The notes: generated by a model not told the origin, from the sequence alone. Shown: positions 1-12,747, counted from the stretch's first letter. The stretch is 64,000 nt of DNA from Hirudo medicinalis (GCA_011800805.1 MPNW01000122.1:160386-224385), one strand, 5' to 3'. Numbers and translations are program-made.

Positions 1-1315
1 TAGACGTGTCGCTGTTACTCAAGCGTCAATTGCTAAGAAATTCTGTTCGCATTATGCTAAATGCATCAATAAAAATTCGTTTAAAAAAAAGCAATGCCTT
101 CGTAGTTATTTAATACTGAGTTTAATACCAAATTCTCAGTCACAATAATAATTGTGAAGATTGCAGTCAAGACTTAAGATGGTGAGTGTGACGAAGATAG
201 GAAGTGTGACGTTGAGAGTGAGGATAATAATGATATATTGGCCAAAGCAGTGGACTTAGTAAACTTTCACATTTGATTGATAACCTTAACATAACTATAC
301 GTAAATTAATTAATGTTATAAGCAATGGTCATGGAGTATCCTGAGAAATCCAGAGAAATATGGAATGAAAAACCCTTGGAGAAGAAAAAAGCTCCAAATC
401 ATTCGCTGAACAATCGACGAAATCGTATTTGAGAGTCTTCAATGGGAGGATTTTCAACAGAATAAGTTCGTACGTAATTAAATTTGCAAGCGTGCAACTC
501 TACTAGGTTAAGATGCATGAGAAATAAAATCTTGAATTATCAACAACGTCAAAATATCCATACTTTCAAGAAATAGCACGGACAGCATAGATTGGAATTG
601 GCAAACCTATACACCAAATTGGCATAATAATTTATTAGTGGATTTAATAAAATATTTGGAGCCCTTATTCAATATTAAGGTTATAAAAGGCTTTAAAGGA
701 AACTCAAAGATATGAGGAGTGCGAAAAAAACCCGATTTTACCCATCTTTTATCTGTAGAACGTATCATCGGATTATAAAACAAACTTCCAAATTTAATAC
801 ACTTTCTATACAAATACAAATATAAAATTTGCATAATTTAACTTTCTACACAAATATCATAATTGTAAATATCACGATGAAATCAGGCCTTGATAAAATA
901 ATTCAGTCAAAAGTCATCGTAAAAAACCATAGCGCTCCCAAAGATATGCTGACCACTGTGACATTTATGAGATGCAAAAGAAACGTTGATTGTTCAGAAA
1001 TTATTATTTTATTATTTATCATTTTTAAAACGTTTATCTTTTGAATACCTTTTCGTCTCGTTTAATATTAAGCAATTAATGACAAAATGATGATAAAATG
1101 TTAAGCTTACAACAATGTCAAAAATACAACATTTAATTGAAACAAGTAAATATTTTCATAGCGACTTTAGTTTTGTTTTAAAACAAATGTTTTATAACTG
1201 TGAAACTAATATTGAAGTGAAATTTAAACTACTCTGGCAAATGCAAATCCTAGAGATGAGAGGATAAGGCTAGGCAATTAGTAAGGTTATAGGTGTAGGT
1301 ACAGCACTGGACGTA
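1..1315. other. AT-rich intergenic, no gene seen
   Basis: Both strands hold only short low-complexity reading frames with no recognisable domain, splice pattern or repeat family. The sequence is AT-rich with poly(A)/poly(T) runs. I see nothing that can be supported here. Confidence 0.6.
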
Positions 1316-1455
1316 GGCATGGTCGGGATGTGCCACTGCAAAGGGGCCTCCACCAATCAAAAGAAACCTTTTTTTTTGCTTGTCAAGGTGTCGGAGGGGC
1401 AACATCGCTGGCGCAGAGGCTTATGGGCCTCCACCTGGACAAAACCTGTTTAGAT
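1312..1455 (+). repeat. Dispersed repeat family C, copy 1
   Basis: This copy begins near the words TAGGCATGGTCGGGATG and continues through a 'GGGCCTCCACCAATC' block, a T-rich stretch and 'GCAGAGGCTTATGGGCCTCC'. The same order of blocks occurs at 2543-2735 (+) and 20118-20290 (-). It is GC-richer than its surroundings and has no coding potential. It is probably a non-autonomous transposable element; no superfamily can be assigned by eye. Confidence 0.75.
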
Positions 1456-2542
1456 ATAGTACCTGAGCAGAATCAGTGCAGCACAAGTACAATGCTCTGT
1501 GCAGTGTACAAGAACTTTGCATCATCACCGTTCATCGCAACGTGACAAGGAAATGATATTTCCCGACGCTAACTTTCAAACTAGTTCACCTTCCATTGCT
1601 GACGTAAGATTTCCATTGCTAAAAATAGCAGCTTCAGTGACGCACGAGCGTTTTTTACCAAAAAATAAGAACAGCCACTCACTGCATTGCGGCAGACCGA
1701 AATTAAAAACAAACTCCTTCTTATTGCCTTTCATTTAACTTTGAATAACATTGATTCCGTTGCCTGATGAACCACAAATTATAAAGGCCATTAGCTTAAC
1801 TGATCTGTAATTCTCCTAAATCTAAGTGCATCTAATAAAATCTGAGTTATACCCGAAGTGATGATCAAAGAGAATATTTAAATCAACCTAAATCCTTTAG
1901 GTAAATAAACAGTTTCGTTTCGGAATTTTGGTCTAAATGCGGTTTCAGTTTCAGGATGGGCGATGAAATTCCTCCCATGTTGGAGGAGGGTGTGTTGGAA
2001 CGTTGGTTCTATTTTTAGATTCGAAGATGTTTTGTTTGTTTCTGATGACGATACAAAAGATGCCTGGAAGTGAAATGATTAATGATTTAGAAGAAAAACT
2101 GGAATAAGGAGTTTTTTTCAACCCTTGACCTTTGTTTCCATGGAGAAAACACCTCCAGTTGATGTTTCAATCTGGACCTCGGTTTCATTTTTTGATTGCG
2201 AAAGTGCCTGCTCCACGTTGGCAGGAAATATTTGAAATAATTTCGCTGTTGGACGTTCACTTTTAACAAGGATTACCAAAGCTATTGATGCAATTGTTAT
2301 TAATTAATTGTAATGATAATTCTTAATTGCTCCTAGAATCCTGAGACTAACATTCACGTAGTCAGTATTCATATTTAAATGACAACAGATTTAGCAGCAG
2401 ATGTTACATTTTAGGTCAAATTTTTTTACGCCCGCTTTTATTCTTAGATGTGTTTTCACGTTCTTTGCCGTATTTAGCTTCTTATTCTTATAACCAGGAA
2501 AATAATAAAAACTTATCATCATCCTCATTACCAGAGCCTGAT

Positions 2543-2735
2543 TTAGGCATGGTCGGGATGAGCCACTGCACAGGAGCTTCCACCAATTAGAGGCCTCTAT
2601 TAACCAAAGAAACTATTTTTTTGATTGTCAGGGGTGGGCACCAGAACCGGTTCAGAGGCTTGTGGGCCTCCACCACCACACTGCACCAGGGCCTCCACCT
2701 CCGCCGGGTAAATCCGGCGCTGCTCATCATCATCA
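2543..2735 (+). repeat. Dispersed repeat family C, copy 2
   Basis: This copy has the same 5' block (GCATGGTCGGGATG), the T-run, a 'GTCAGGGGTGGGCA' block and 'AGAGGCTTGTGGGCCTCCAC'. It ends in GGGTAAATCCGGC and is followed by a short (ATC)n tract, as expected for a retrotransposed tail. Compared with the minus-strand copy near 20.2 kb it carries an insertion around 2595-2610 that repeats part of the CCTCTATTAACC region. Confidence 0.75.
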
Positions 2736-2739
2736 TCAC

Positions 2740-4400
2740 TATAGGGAAGATATCGAAAACGCTAGGGCGAGAGATGCTGATAAGTAGGAGAGGATGTTGA
2801 ATGTTGTGATGCAGACTTTTGTGTTGGGAGCAAGCGGAGATCGATGGTATAAATGACGAACAACGAGTGAATTTTAAATTAAAACTGACTTTTTTTCTCG
2901 AACTCACCGAAGTTAATGACGATAATTACTCGCCAGAAGTCTATGGAACTTCATGCTCGTATATTTTTTTAACTCAACTTGAGAAAGCTCTCAAAAAATT
3001 GAGGATTTTTGGGAAAATAAAACTTTGTTTTCCTCTCGTTGTAATTTCTCTAATATTTCAATCGAGAACTTCAAACAAACCAACTTCAGAACTTTGTTGC
3101 CGTTTTCCATAACCACCACATGGGACTCCATTTATGGTTGGTTGTGATGCTTTTCACTGCAAATAATAAATAAATATTATTGATCCAAATAAATCGTTAT
3201 ATTAAAACATGCATTCTTGATTTTTAAATAAATCAATTTATATTTTTATAATAAGTAATTCATTGAAATTGGCGAACGCATTGGAGCAGATGTGACAGCA
3301 TCTAGAATGTTTCTGTGATGATCAGCACGAGTTAATAGGAGTCATTACCACATCTGTTGAGACCCTGTTCGACTGCTTCTTTTTGTTATAAAGAGTTTTT
3401 AATTTGTCAGAATATTTTTTATTTGCTCTTCAGGATAACGTAAGATTACATGATTTAAGGACATAACATTATTTTATAACCCAGCATTTGTTAAACACAA
3501 CGAGGAGATTGTTACGAAAAATGCTATGATTAATGTTATTGACTGTTTCCTATTTCGATTTGCTCCTGGAAAGTTGAAGATGTTATTTGGATTCAACTCC
3601 ACGAGGGGCTGTCAGAGCCAAGTCACCTCGGTGCCAGTCATTTGTAGGAATTGATTGCTTTCTCGTTGGCAGTTGTTGGCAGGAAGTCTGCATCGATATT
3701 GGAGTTTTAATAAACATGACTGATTGAAGGATGGGCGAGTAAATAGAATGGGCGGATGGCCGCGAAATGATTGATTGGGTGGCCAGCGAAAGATTAGGTG
3801 AGAAGAGATGGTTGAGAGGTAAAAGGGTGGGTAAATATGGACGGAAGGATGAATACGAACGGTAGTTGAATTGGAAAAATATATAGACGAGTGTTATCAA
3901 CCACTGGCTTTTAATAAATCTTCGTTTTAAAAACTAATGTCGCCATGAAAACATTCACTTTGTTAGCGCTACTTTCTGATTGAACAGCTTTTCATTTCGA
4001 CCGATTGAATGATCTTTTTATGTACTCTGTTGACTCATTTTGTGAAATTCAAACTACGCACATTCACTTGACACGCAGGAAGGATTCATTGTGTTCTGGT
4101 TACCAAAATAATAAAATAATAATAATTGCTGTAATAAAAATAATCATTCAAGTTTTTATTTTCTCTGTTACTAAAGCTAATATTTCATCCTGAGATTGAC
4201 AAATATTGGACAAGATGAATTTTGATCGCTTAAAAAGCATCTCTGATGTTTTAAAAAAAAAGCCCACGCCAACATAAAAATAAACGATTAAACTATTATT
4301 GAGACTATTTTCTTCTGAAAATTACTTGAAAATAATAAATTAATAAATTTTCCATTTATTTCAATTCGTTCGTTCAATAATTTTATTAACAATGAGTGGT
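2740..4400. other. Intergenic, no gene seen
   Basis: AT-rich DNA. The longest reading frames (about 100 codons, near 2820-3110 and 3583-3900) show no domain, no signal peptide and no splice context, and look like chance frames. Confidence 0.55.
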
Positions 4401-4404
4401 CAAA

Positions 4405-4470
4405 GAAACCCTTGCGATCGGCTAGAATTTGAACTCAGCGATGGCTTTAACCACTCGGCTAGCGACGCCC
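4405..4470 (-). repeat. tRNA-like fragment with A and B boxes
   Basis: On the minus strand the words TAGCCGAGTGGTTAAAGC (A-box like) and GAGTTCAAATTC (B-box like) occur only about 12 bases apart. This is closer than in a working tRNA, so the anticodon arm appears deleted. It is best read as a decayed tRNA-derived SINE head. It lies just downstream of another minus-strand SINE (4531-4680). Confidence 0.5.
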
Positions 4471-4530
4471 AATGCATTACAAGAGTAAATTATTACAATT
4501 TTCAACAGGATCGAAGTTTTTTTAATTTTA

Positions 4531-4680
4531 GTATTTAGCCGATCTTTTGAGTGGCTTGAGTAATACTCAATGAGTATCCGAATAGGATGTGAAGGCACTT
4601 TTTAATCGTCCTCCCAATGATATGGCTCTACTATCCAGGAACGTTCCCTGGCGGTGCAGGCTGGGTTGACATATGTCATA
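4531..4680 (-). repeat. SINE family A copy (tail and core)
   Basis: Read on the minus strand it contains the core CCTGCACCGCCAGGGAACG, then the pair GTGCCTTCACATCC / AAGCCACTCAAAAGATCGGC and an end at GGCTAAATAC. This is the same order as in the complete copy at 33904-34099. The tRNA-like head is largely lost at the 4680 side. Confidence 0.8.
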
Positions 4681-4790
4681 TGAAAATAATGAATTCATTT
4701 GATGCCGAATGGACACAAAATGATGACAATAATCGCATTAATATTTATTAATAACAGTAATACTAATGGCCATTAGGCTTAGCAGTCATT

Positions 4791-4826
<36 letters not shown>
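4791..4826. repeat. (TAA)n microsatellite
   Basis: About 11-12 uninterrupted TAA units. Simple-sequence repeat with no coding meaning. Confidence 0.95.
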
Positions 4827-5017
4827 GCAGCCTTTTAAGTACGTATCATTAAAAAGTCTTCAGTCTTCAAAGGGAATTGCTAACTTCTGCTTCATTCGGA
4901 GAGGAACAGAAAAGAAGTAGAGAATTGTTGCAATCATTACAAGAGCAGGCACCACTGCAATTCTTCTGTTGACTCTTATCGTACTTTCAGAAGAACTTGA
5001 GTTTGCTCCTACATCAT

Positions 5018-5262
5018 CGTTTTCTCATCATCATCGTCATCATAACCCGTTCGTGTTCAAAACCCATAGCGTCCATCAAACTCGCTAAGACCTATGGGAG
5101 TGTCTCAGACGACACCCTGTTTTATTTCTTTGAAGTCGTCCTGTACTCTCATCATCATCATCATCGGCAGCAGCAGCATAGCATCATAGGCGTCATCATC
5201 ACCATCGTCGTCGTCAACGTCGTCGTCATCCTCATCAGACCAAAATTCGTCCATCATGAGAG
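5018..5262. repeat. Imperfect (ATC/GTC)n trinucleotide tract
   Basis: Interrupted runs of CAT, CGT and ATC triplets, densest at 5022-5045 and 5147-5245. The poly-His, poly-Asp and poly-Ile frames over this tract are artefacts of the triplet repeat. Confidence 0.8.
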
Positions 5263-5299
5263 CAGACTTCCGATCGGGAGAGAATAAAAAAAACCTCAA

Positions 5300-7960
5300 G
5301 AATGTCTTCGGTCACTTCGAACGTGGATCGAAATATTACAATGCTGCAATATAACTATTACGGCAATCTTTAATAACCATAATAATTAATAACTACAGAA
5401 TAAATTTAAATGATTAAATCGCATCTTGAACGATAACACTGTTTCTTTACCTGAAATGGATGTATACTGTACAGTATGTATACATTGTACAGTACACGTG
5501 TAAGACTGGTAAATGAAACATCAATCAGTACTCATCTGATTAACCAAGTATCACTCACTAACAGTTTATCAAGGTCGATTTCCAAGCGTAATAGTCTCAC
5601 GTAACCAACTCCTCGTGTGCAGGTACCTCGGAGCATCAGAATGGAAGGCAATATTGCACTTTCAATATCCAATTTAATGCTTCCAATGCTAAGAACGAAT
5701 GTCTTTGCAATCAGGCGCGGAATAAACTTTATCGTCTGCTTTAATAGTCGTTTATGCCTTTTCAATCAATTGCCTGGACTTCGGGAAATATTTTATTTGC
5801 TTATTTGTCCTCTGGAATATATTATTTACGGTCATATTTGATTTATGTGTACATTATTCACGTAAATATTTATTATATTTTATTATTTATTATATTAATA
5901 AATTATTCATATCACCATGGTTACCTTTGTGAACCCTCAATCAACGCTACCCTAAAGTTTAGACTCCTTTTGTTAGACTTTCGAAAAGAGCAAGTTTGAG
6001 AAATAATTTGTTGTTTTCGTTTTTTTGACTTTAATTTGAGAAATTGTTTCACAGAAATTAAGTTCTGTTGCTTCGTTTCGTAATTTTCTTATTTTTTTCT
6101 TTAAACGAGTTTTAAATTGCCTCTCGACAGAGTTGGAATTTGAAACAAAACAAAAGACATAAAAACATTGTTATTCCAAAGTCTCTTCGTTGTTTGTTTG
6201 GCCGGTGAATTTATATTCAGTAATTCATAACTTCAGTTCACTACGAAGACCATGGCAATCAATGACTCCACGGTTCAATGACTCCACATTTATCACATCT
6301 CCTTTTTACGGAGAAGGGTACGAAAGAGGTCAACCAAAGTGTACCTGTTTGATGTCAAATTACGGTTTTAACGACCCGTGTCAAGATGCTTGCTTTTGTT
6401 TTTCTAAGTCCTTTAAAACTGGGACCTTCACTTGAAGGCATTTCTTAATTATGTTGTTGAAACATTCCTGCAAGACGTGTTTTTTTGTTTCGCTTCTACA
6501 CTCATTCCATTTTTTAAAATAAATATCTTACTGAGATAAGTAGGCCAAAGATGTATGATTACGATTTTATTGACTTCGACGATGATTACGATGGGATCAG
6601 TGACATCATGGCATCAATCAGACATCACGGTGTGCCTAATTGCTGGAATATTTGTACTTGCACGTCCTTGGCATCTGGCACGTTGATTCATGATAGATGT
6701 GATGCACTTGTTTTTGCAAGAAATCATCAGGTCCACCATCCACCTTCGAATCCTCTTCATTCACAAGAAAACTTGAAACTGCAACCTTGGAATGATGCCA
6801 CACTAGAATTCGAACCTCGTCTAGATGTTTTTTCTTTTGTAAATAAAAGATACAATAAAAGATGCAATAAAATGTACTGATTGGATGATCGGTTAGTAAG
6901 CTGGGTGGTCTGATTCCCTAGATACCACAGTACCGGACGGATCCCGGGGCCGCCTCCTTTGTTCAGAGATAATAAGTTTAATATCCTCCAATGGAAGACT
7001 TTCGTGACAAAATGGTGAGAGATTCAAATTTGGACATCGAAAGCTAAAGATATTATTAACATATCGTAAATGTTTATTATTATCTTTATGTTTTAATTAA
7101 TAATTTTATATTAAATTGTATGCTACAAAACAAATTACGTAAAATGTTCTTCCCCGCTTTTGAAAAAATGTGGAACTCAGCGGGAGAAGATGAGTTTAAA
7201 AATTGAATTTTCGCAGAAGATGACTAAGAATTTCCATCAAGATGTTATCAGACTCCCAGGGTTGGACATCAATAACAATCTCCAGGAAAAGTTCGAACCT
7301 CTTCATGTCAATGAGTCACCTACCCGAATCCTATCCTACCCTGCTCTACCCTGCTATACCCTACTTCCTCAGAATGTTCCAAATTCAGACCAAAGCATAC
7401 CCCGCACGCAATCCACTCAGTACAAACCGCTTCCCTTTATTGCTTAGTTTCGCTTTCTGTTTACTTTCGTTTCTTGGGGTTTAAAAGTTTTTAGGGTAAA
7501 AAAAACCTTTGCGTGTTAATCCTGAATTCCCTGGACGCTGCGTCAAAAATTGCATTGAGAGATTGCATCAGAAAAAATGTCTCCAGGCAGGCGATAATTA
7601 GTAGAGGGGGACATGTTCCCATGCGTGCCTGGAATTTTAGAATCTTTGCCGGATCGATGCGCGCTGTTTTATCTATGCACTTCTGCATCTTTGCTTCTGC
7701 ATGAGAATCCAGGGCTTGATCCACTATCAATACAATCTCCAGGCCTCCGTCATTCCATCAAATGCCGAGTCTCCTTTACACATTTTATTTCCAAGCGCTC
7801 TCCAATTTTCTTCAATTCTTTATTCATTTTTTTAGACGATTTACGAATATTTTTCACGATTGCAATTTCAAATGCATAATGAGGGACGATGATAGTTGAA
7901 ATCGAGCTTAACGAAATAATTGGAAGTTTCAATTCTCAAAATCGCCTGCTCTGAAGGAGA
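5300..7960. other. Intergenic, no gene seen
   Basis: AT-rich. A palindromic patch around 5462-5500 (ATACTGTACAGTAT and related) is the only structure. Frames of 60-109 codons (for example 6551-6880 and 7491-7730) have no recognisable domain and overlapping competitors on both strands. Confidence 0.5.
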
Positions 7961-7961
7961 A

Positions 7962-8045
7962 TCATGAATTATGGATCATGAATTATGAGTTACGAAATAT
8001 GAATTATAAAATATGAATACGAGTTATGAATTATAAATACGAACA
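7962..8045. repeat. Degenerate short tandem repeat (ATGAATTAT-like)
   Basis: Roughly eight imperfect copies of a 9-11 base unit resembling ATGAATTATA lie in tandem (ATGAATTAT, ATGAGTTACGAA, ATGAATTATAAA and so on). Variants suggest an old array. Confidence 0.7.
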
Positions 8046-9545
8046 AATGTAACTCATTATTTGTAAACAAATATAATAAGTGCCTGTTGAACCAATTGAT
8101 CCAATGGAACGTGAATTCTTCCCCGAATAACATTTTACATTTCCACGAAGTTAAAAAACCTTTAAAACTTTTTCAAAATTCAAAATTAGTCTCAAACAAA
8201 ATATGGTGAAAAAGCGCATTTAAGAAGAAAACTGGCATTCGAGTTTGATGATGGTTGGAAAATAATCTCCATGATCACATCGCAAGAAGTTGATCAATAT
8301 TTTCAAGGATATCTGTTGATGAGGCCTCTCCTAGACTTTCATTCGTTTTTGTTCACTCCGCGACAACTCGATCATTCATTTGTGAGTGAATTTATATGTT
8401 GTTGTTTTAGCTATTCTTGCTTTTGTTGTTGTTGCTTGAATTACTGCCATCTGCGTGAGAAAATGTGAATTTTGTATTTTGGCAAGTTTAAACCAAAATT
8501 AGGTGATACGTATTAAAGAATAATCAAATAAATAGTGCAATTTGGTATTAAAATTGATAAATAATAACAATAGTTAATCATTTATTTATTAATAATTAAT
8601 TGTATTAAATTAGTGTTGGTGAATTTTACGCAATAATATATAATTAACTTTTATTAACTTTGAACATACTATTCACTCTCATGATAGTGTTATTCTATTC
8701 TGGCTCATATTCACTAACATTATAAATGATATTGATTTAAAGGATATATAAAGATGTATGTTATGATGTTGCACTAGAAAATAAACCGAATTACCTTAAT
8801 ATAATTAAATTATTAATATTATTAAAGGTTGTTGCAGTGACAAAATAATTGCATGGTAAACATGATTTTGAAGAGAAACAATCATAATAACAATTTGTAA
8901 ATTAATCTTTCCACTTTTAAAACAACATTCTCGGTTTCAATGAGTGGCCAGTTCCGATTAAATGCAAAACTTGTTCATTCAACCGAAAAAATTAAAAAAA
9001 ATCCGACATGGAAGTGTGGAGTGCAAATCCTCTCAGAGGAGTCATCCATCTTTCCATGCGTGGAAATTAATTTTCCCGCTAAAAGCTCTTAAGATGGATT
9101 CCATAAGTTGAAACCCTGCTCGTGTTATTTGACTTTCGACACTCCATCGATTTTAAATTTTTTTTTAACTTTTGAAGTTTTTTAAAGTTTTGGAAATACA
9201 GTGCGTTTAAATGATTTACAATCTTTGAGAATTTACGGTTGAATTACAATTTAAGAATAACGATTTTAAATAACACTTTTTATTTTATTTCTGCTTGAAA
9301 TTATTAATGCAAAGTAAAATTAAATATTTTTTCTTCCTCTTGCATCAATTCATCGATTTCACGAAAGAGACGATGAATACGCATGAGGCAAACAAGCCTT
9401 CAGAAATTCCGATTACTTTTCGACCACAATCTGTGGCTGAGTAAATATTCCACAATTACATCCATTATTATTCTCATTAAATTATTATTCTCATTCGTTG
9501 TCAAATCAATCGTTGCATTAGCATTGCTGATAATAATTTTTAAAA
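8046..9545. other. Intergenic, no gene seen
   Basis: Very AT-rich DNA without splice-supported coding segments or family repeats that I recognise. Confidence 0.5.
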
Positions 9546-9549
9546 GTAA

Positions 9550-9572
9550 TAACATTATTATTATTATAATTG

Positions 9573-9640
<68 letters not shown>

Positions 9641-9785
9641 TGCCTCATTTTCTAAAATTGATACTAAAATGAAAAAGATTCTATTTTCCAATTTCATCAT
9701 CATCGTCATCATCATCGTCATCATAGTCATAGTCATAATCCCAGTCATCAATATTATCGTTTATCATCATCAACGATGATGATGA
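9550..9785. repeat. (ATT)n followed by (ATC)n compound microsatellite
   Basis: An ATT array at about 9553-9641 (with a few GTT units) is followed after 50 bases by CAT/CGT triplets at 9696-9785. The long Leu-, Ile- and Asn-only reading frames over it are repeat artefacts. Confidence 0.95.
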
Positions 9786-10054
9786 CGATGATAAGAACAT
9801 TTAGAAGCCAGCGAAATTAAACGACCATTGATTGGAAATTAGGCGTTATTCAAGCCAAAGGAGCGCTAAGAGGTTGAGGCGCCCATCCGTACAGCGCCGA
9901 CATGACGCTATCTATCGAACGTTCCCTTTCAAATCGAATTTTCCGCTATGCGCCACGAGACGCTATCCTGGCGTGTCGTTGTATCGTCTTGTACGCGCTG
10001 CTCGGAGATTTACTGTGTCTACCGAGTTGCTATTAAGGCTGTCATCGACATTGT

Positions 10055-10185
10055 CATTTCAATCCATCATCGTCGTCATCCTTGTCACTGCCCGTCACTC
10101 TTCGTTGTCATCATCATCGTCGTCATCGTCATAACCATCAGCTTGTTGTCGTCGTCGTTGTTGTTATCGTTGTTGTTGAAGCCGT
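10055..10185. repeat. Imperfect ATC/GTC/GTT trinucleotide tract
   Basis: Interrupted CAT, CGT and TTG triplets without long pure runs. It is flanked at 9832-10050 by a somewhat GC-richer stretch that has an open frame but no recognisable domain. Confidence 0.7.
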
Positions 10186-10349
10186 CACCAATGTTTCTTT
10201 CAGAAATACATGCAAAAGAATATAAGAAAAAAAAAACACAGCAAAATACATTCTTGTCAACATTCGATTGTTTTTAGATTCTCTTCCTAAAATTTATTCC
10301 TCGTATGTTCTTATAATAATTGGGCAATAGGTTAGATTCATTCATTACC

Positions 10350-10351
10350 AA

Positions 10352-10383
<32 letters not shown>

Positions 10384-10425
10384 CCATCATCATCGTCATA
10401 GTCGTCATCGTCATCACCACTCGAT
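10350..10425. repeat. (ATC)n microsatellite
   Basis: CAT/CGT triplets in near-continuous array. Confidence 0.85.
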
Positions 10426-10525
10426 CACGAAATACTCTTTCCATCCTTCCTTGCTTCATGGAAATGTTGTAGATGATTCATGGTGCCTGGAAGTTGAGGG
10501 AGCGTTTGTTGTTGTTGTCGTCGTT

Positions 10526-10569
10526 GATGACCACGATGATGATGATGATGATGATGATGATGGTGGTGG

Positions 10570-10621
<52 letters not shown>

Positions 10622-10710
10622 GGTGGTGATGATGATGATGATGATGATGACGATGATGATGATGATGATGATGATGATGGTGGTGGTGATGACGACGACG
10701 ACGATGATGT
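10526..10710. repeat. Long (GAT)n microsatellite with GGT/GAC interruptions
   Basis: Around 60 GAT triplets interrupted by GGT and GAC units, one of the longest arrays in the window. All three forward frames stay open (poly-Asp, poly-Met, poly-Ile on the other strand), producing 90-165 codon spurious ORFs. Confidence 0.95.
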
Positions 10711-11286
10711 TATTGAAGATGGTTTTGTTGTGCACCTGGTTCAGTGTACACATCCATGTTCGAAAGTTGTCAATAAAGCATGGAGGCTCGTATTTGCTCT
10801 TTTATTGTCGTCTCTTTGCCTCTCCTCCTCGTCTGCAGAGTGGACCCAGGGGTCCTCCGTTCGATCCTCGTCTCGTGATCTCAGTCTCCATCTTGGCATC
10901 CATATTTCAAAGGAGTCAATTCCACTGTACCGGCTGAGCGAGGAGTAATGTCAGATGGAGAAACACTTGAGACAATTATCTCTGTACTGTATCGATATTA
11001 AGGCAACCACCCGTGATGACGACAACGTTGATGATGGTGGTGGTGGTGACGATTACCTATGCTGTCGGTCGGTTCTCGGCGGGGCTTGTGGTCTAACTGG
11101 ATTTTCTGCGGTAATATGAGTTATATTGCCGTGCGGATTTCATTGGTGGATTTCTGCCGAGTTGAGTTTTCGAAATAAATCTGAATTTTGCATGTTTAAC
11201 GACGTGGCTTGTTCAATAACATTTTGTTTGTATAACAATAACAGCTTGTTGCCATAACATAAATACTCACTCATAGTCGCTCAATA

Positions 11287-12604
11287 ATGGCCCGTAAAAC
11301 AACCAAACAAGAAGAAAGTTTGGAACTTGGAGCTCGTTTGATGATAAAGTTGTCGACAGTCTCACTGACCGTCTCAAGGGAAAATTACTGCCAGTACTCG
11401 TTCAAAAGAAAATTGACGAGGTTGAAAAGTCTATGTCCAGTCTTGTTGCGGAAGCAGTTAAAAAAGAGCTCCTTCCTGTGGTTGAACAAATAAAGATTAT
11501 TTCCGAGGAAAACAAAAAACTTTCAAATCAAAGTGGACCAACTGGAGACCCAACTAATATCAAATAATCTAGTTAATATTAAATAATAAAGTTAATATCA
11601 AATCATCTAGTTAAACATGGGATTCCGGAATCGTCTTTCTGCATCTGCCTCAGTTGAGAATGAATCCTGATCTCTACATAAATCCCCTTCTTGACTTGAC
11701 ACTGTGAGAGCCATAGTTGACAGCTGAAGGTCAAAACCTGGAGTGGAAATCAAAGAGAAAGAGAAAGAAAAATGATGAAAGTTTTAATTAGTCTGGTAAT
11801 TTTCTGGATTGGAGGACTTCAATTCCTCTCGATTAGATGACACCACCTCTTGTGATGAAAGTATTGATGTTGATGTTAATCTTCTCGGTTCTTACCACCT
11901 GAACAATAAAACCTTTCTAACTCCACAAGAACCTCACATCACAACATCATCACATCACCACATCATCACATAATCACAACACCACATCATCACATCACCA
12001 CATCGTCACAGCTTCAATGTCGGAAAAACATTTGTCCCTCCTCCATGTTAGTTACAGAAGCCTCCAAAAACTGATATCACTCTCCATGGTAACGCATCAC
12101 GCTAAAATAAACCGGTAGTCCGTAAACTTGGGAGGTTTTCAAGTAAGTTTATTGAGCAAGTATTCAGTGAATAGAACTGAATGATCGAGTTGAGAATTTG
12201 TATGGAACTGTAAGACTTGTTGAATCTGGTGAGAGATTTTGGAATCTGGCTTAGACTCAATTCAGTTCTGCAGAGCTGCATTGCAGATCATTCCAAATAT
12301 GAAGGTTAAGTGTAGCAATATAAATCTAATTATAATAATTAATTGACGCTTTCGCCAGGGTTACAACAACACCATGGCAAGGCAAAGATAGTGGATGTAA
12401 CCTGATATGATGTCAGGTTATAAATTCATCCACAAAAATCGTGTTGGAAGAAAAGGAGGTGGCGCTGGAAGTTTCATAAGCAATGGCATTGAATACTCCG
12501 TTATCGAAAGTGATTCATTTGAATTTTACATCCTCTCATTTGAATTCCTCTTGATCACAATCAAACTCAACAGACAAAATGACGTTTTAACAGGAGTATT
12601 ATGA
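11287..12604 (+). mobile_element. Decayed LINE remnant (coiled-coil ORF1-like plus endonuclease fragment)
   Basis: Two islands suggest one decayed LINE. At 11287-11565 a frame starting MARKTTKQEE breaks after about 15 codons and continues in a second frame as a Lys/Glu-rich coiled coil (DKVVDSLTDRLKGKLLPV and onward), typical of a LINE ORF1 or spacer. At 12407-12604 a frame reads GRKGGGAGSFISNGIEYSV followed by hydrophobic strands, closely resembling the middle of an apurinic-type endonuclease domain (the G-GGG-G-F/YI motif) of CR1/Jockey-like LINEs. The intervening DNA has stops and an (ATC)n tract, and the 3' side stops at a GAT array. Reverse transcriptase is not present. Assignment is by motif only. 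Confidence 0.55.
11935..12012. repeat. Short tandem repeat (CACATCATCACATCAC-like)
   Basis: Imperfect tandem copies of words such as CACATCATCACATCACCA. The unit is derived from ATC and CAC triplets. Confidence 0.75.
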
Positions 12605-12692
12605 TGATGGTGATGATGATGACGATGACGACGACGACGACGACGATGATGATGATGATGGTGATGATGACGACGATGGTGATGGTGATGCT
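12602..12692. repeat. (GAT)n/(GAC)n microsatellite
   Basis: GAT, GAC and GGT triplets abut the 3' end of the endonuclease-like LINE fragment. Confidence 0.9.
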
Positions 12693-12747
12693 TAAAATCT
12701 AGATCAAAAATCGAAACGTCCCCCGTAGAAATGCAGCTAATAAATCA

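Noticed and set aside
9383..9779. Poly-Leu, poly-Ile and poly-Asn frames that look like membrane segments
   Set aside because: Artefacts of the ATT array.
10451..10948. 165-codon Asp-rich open frame and its overlapping Met- and Ile-rich frames
   Set aside because: It is translation of a GAT microsatellite; all frames are open for the same reason and no domain is present.
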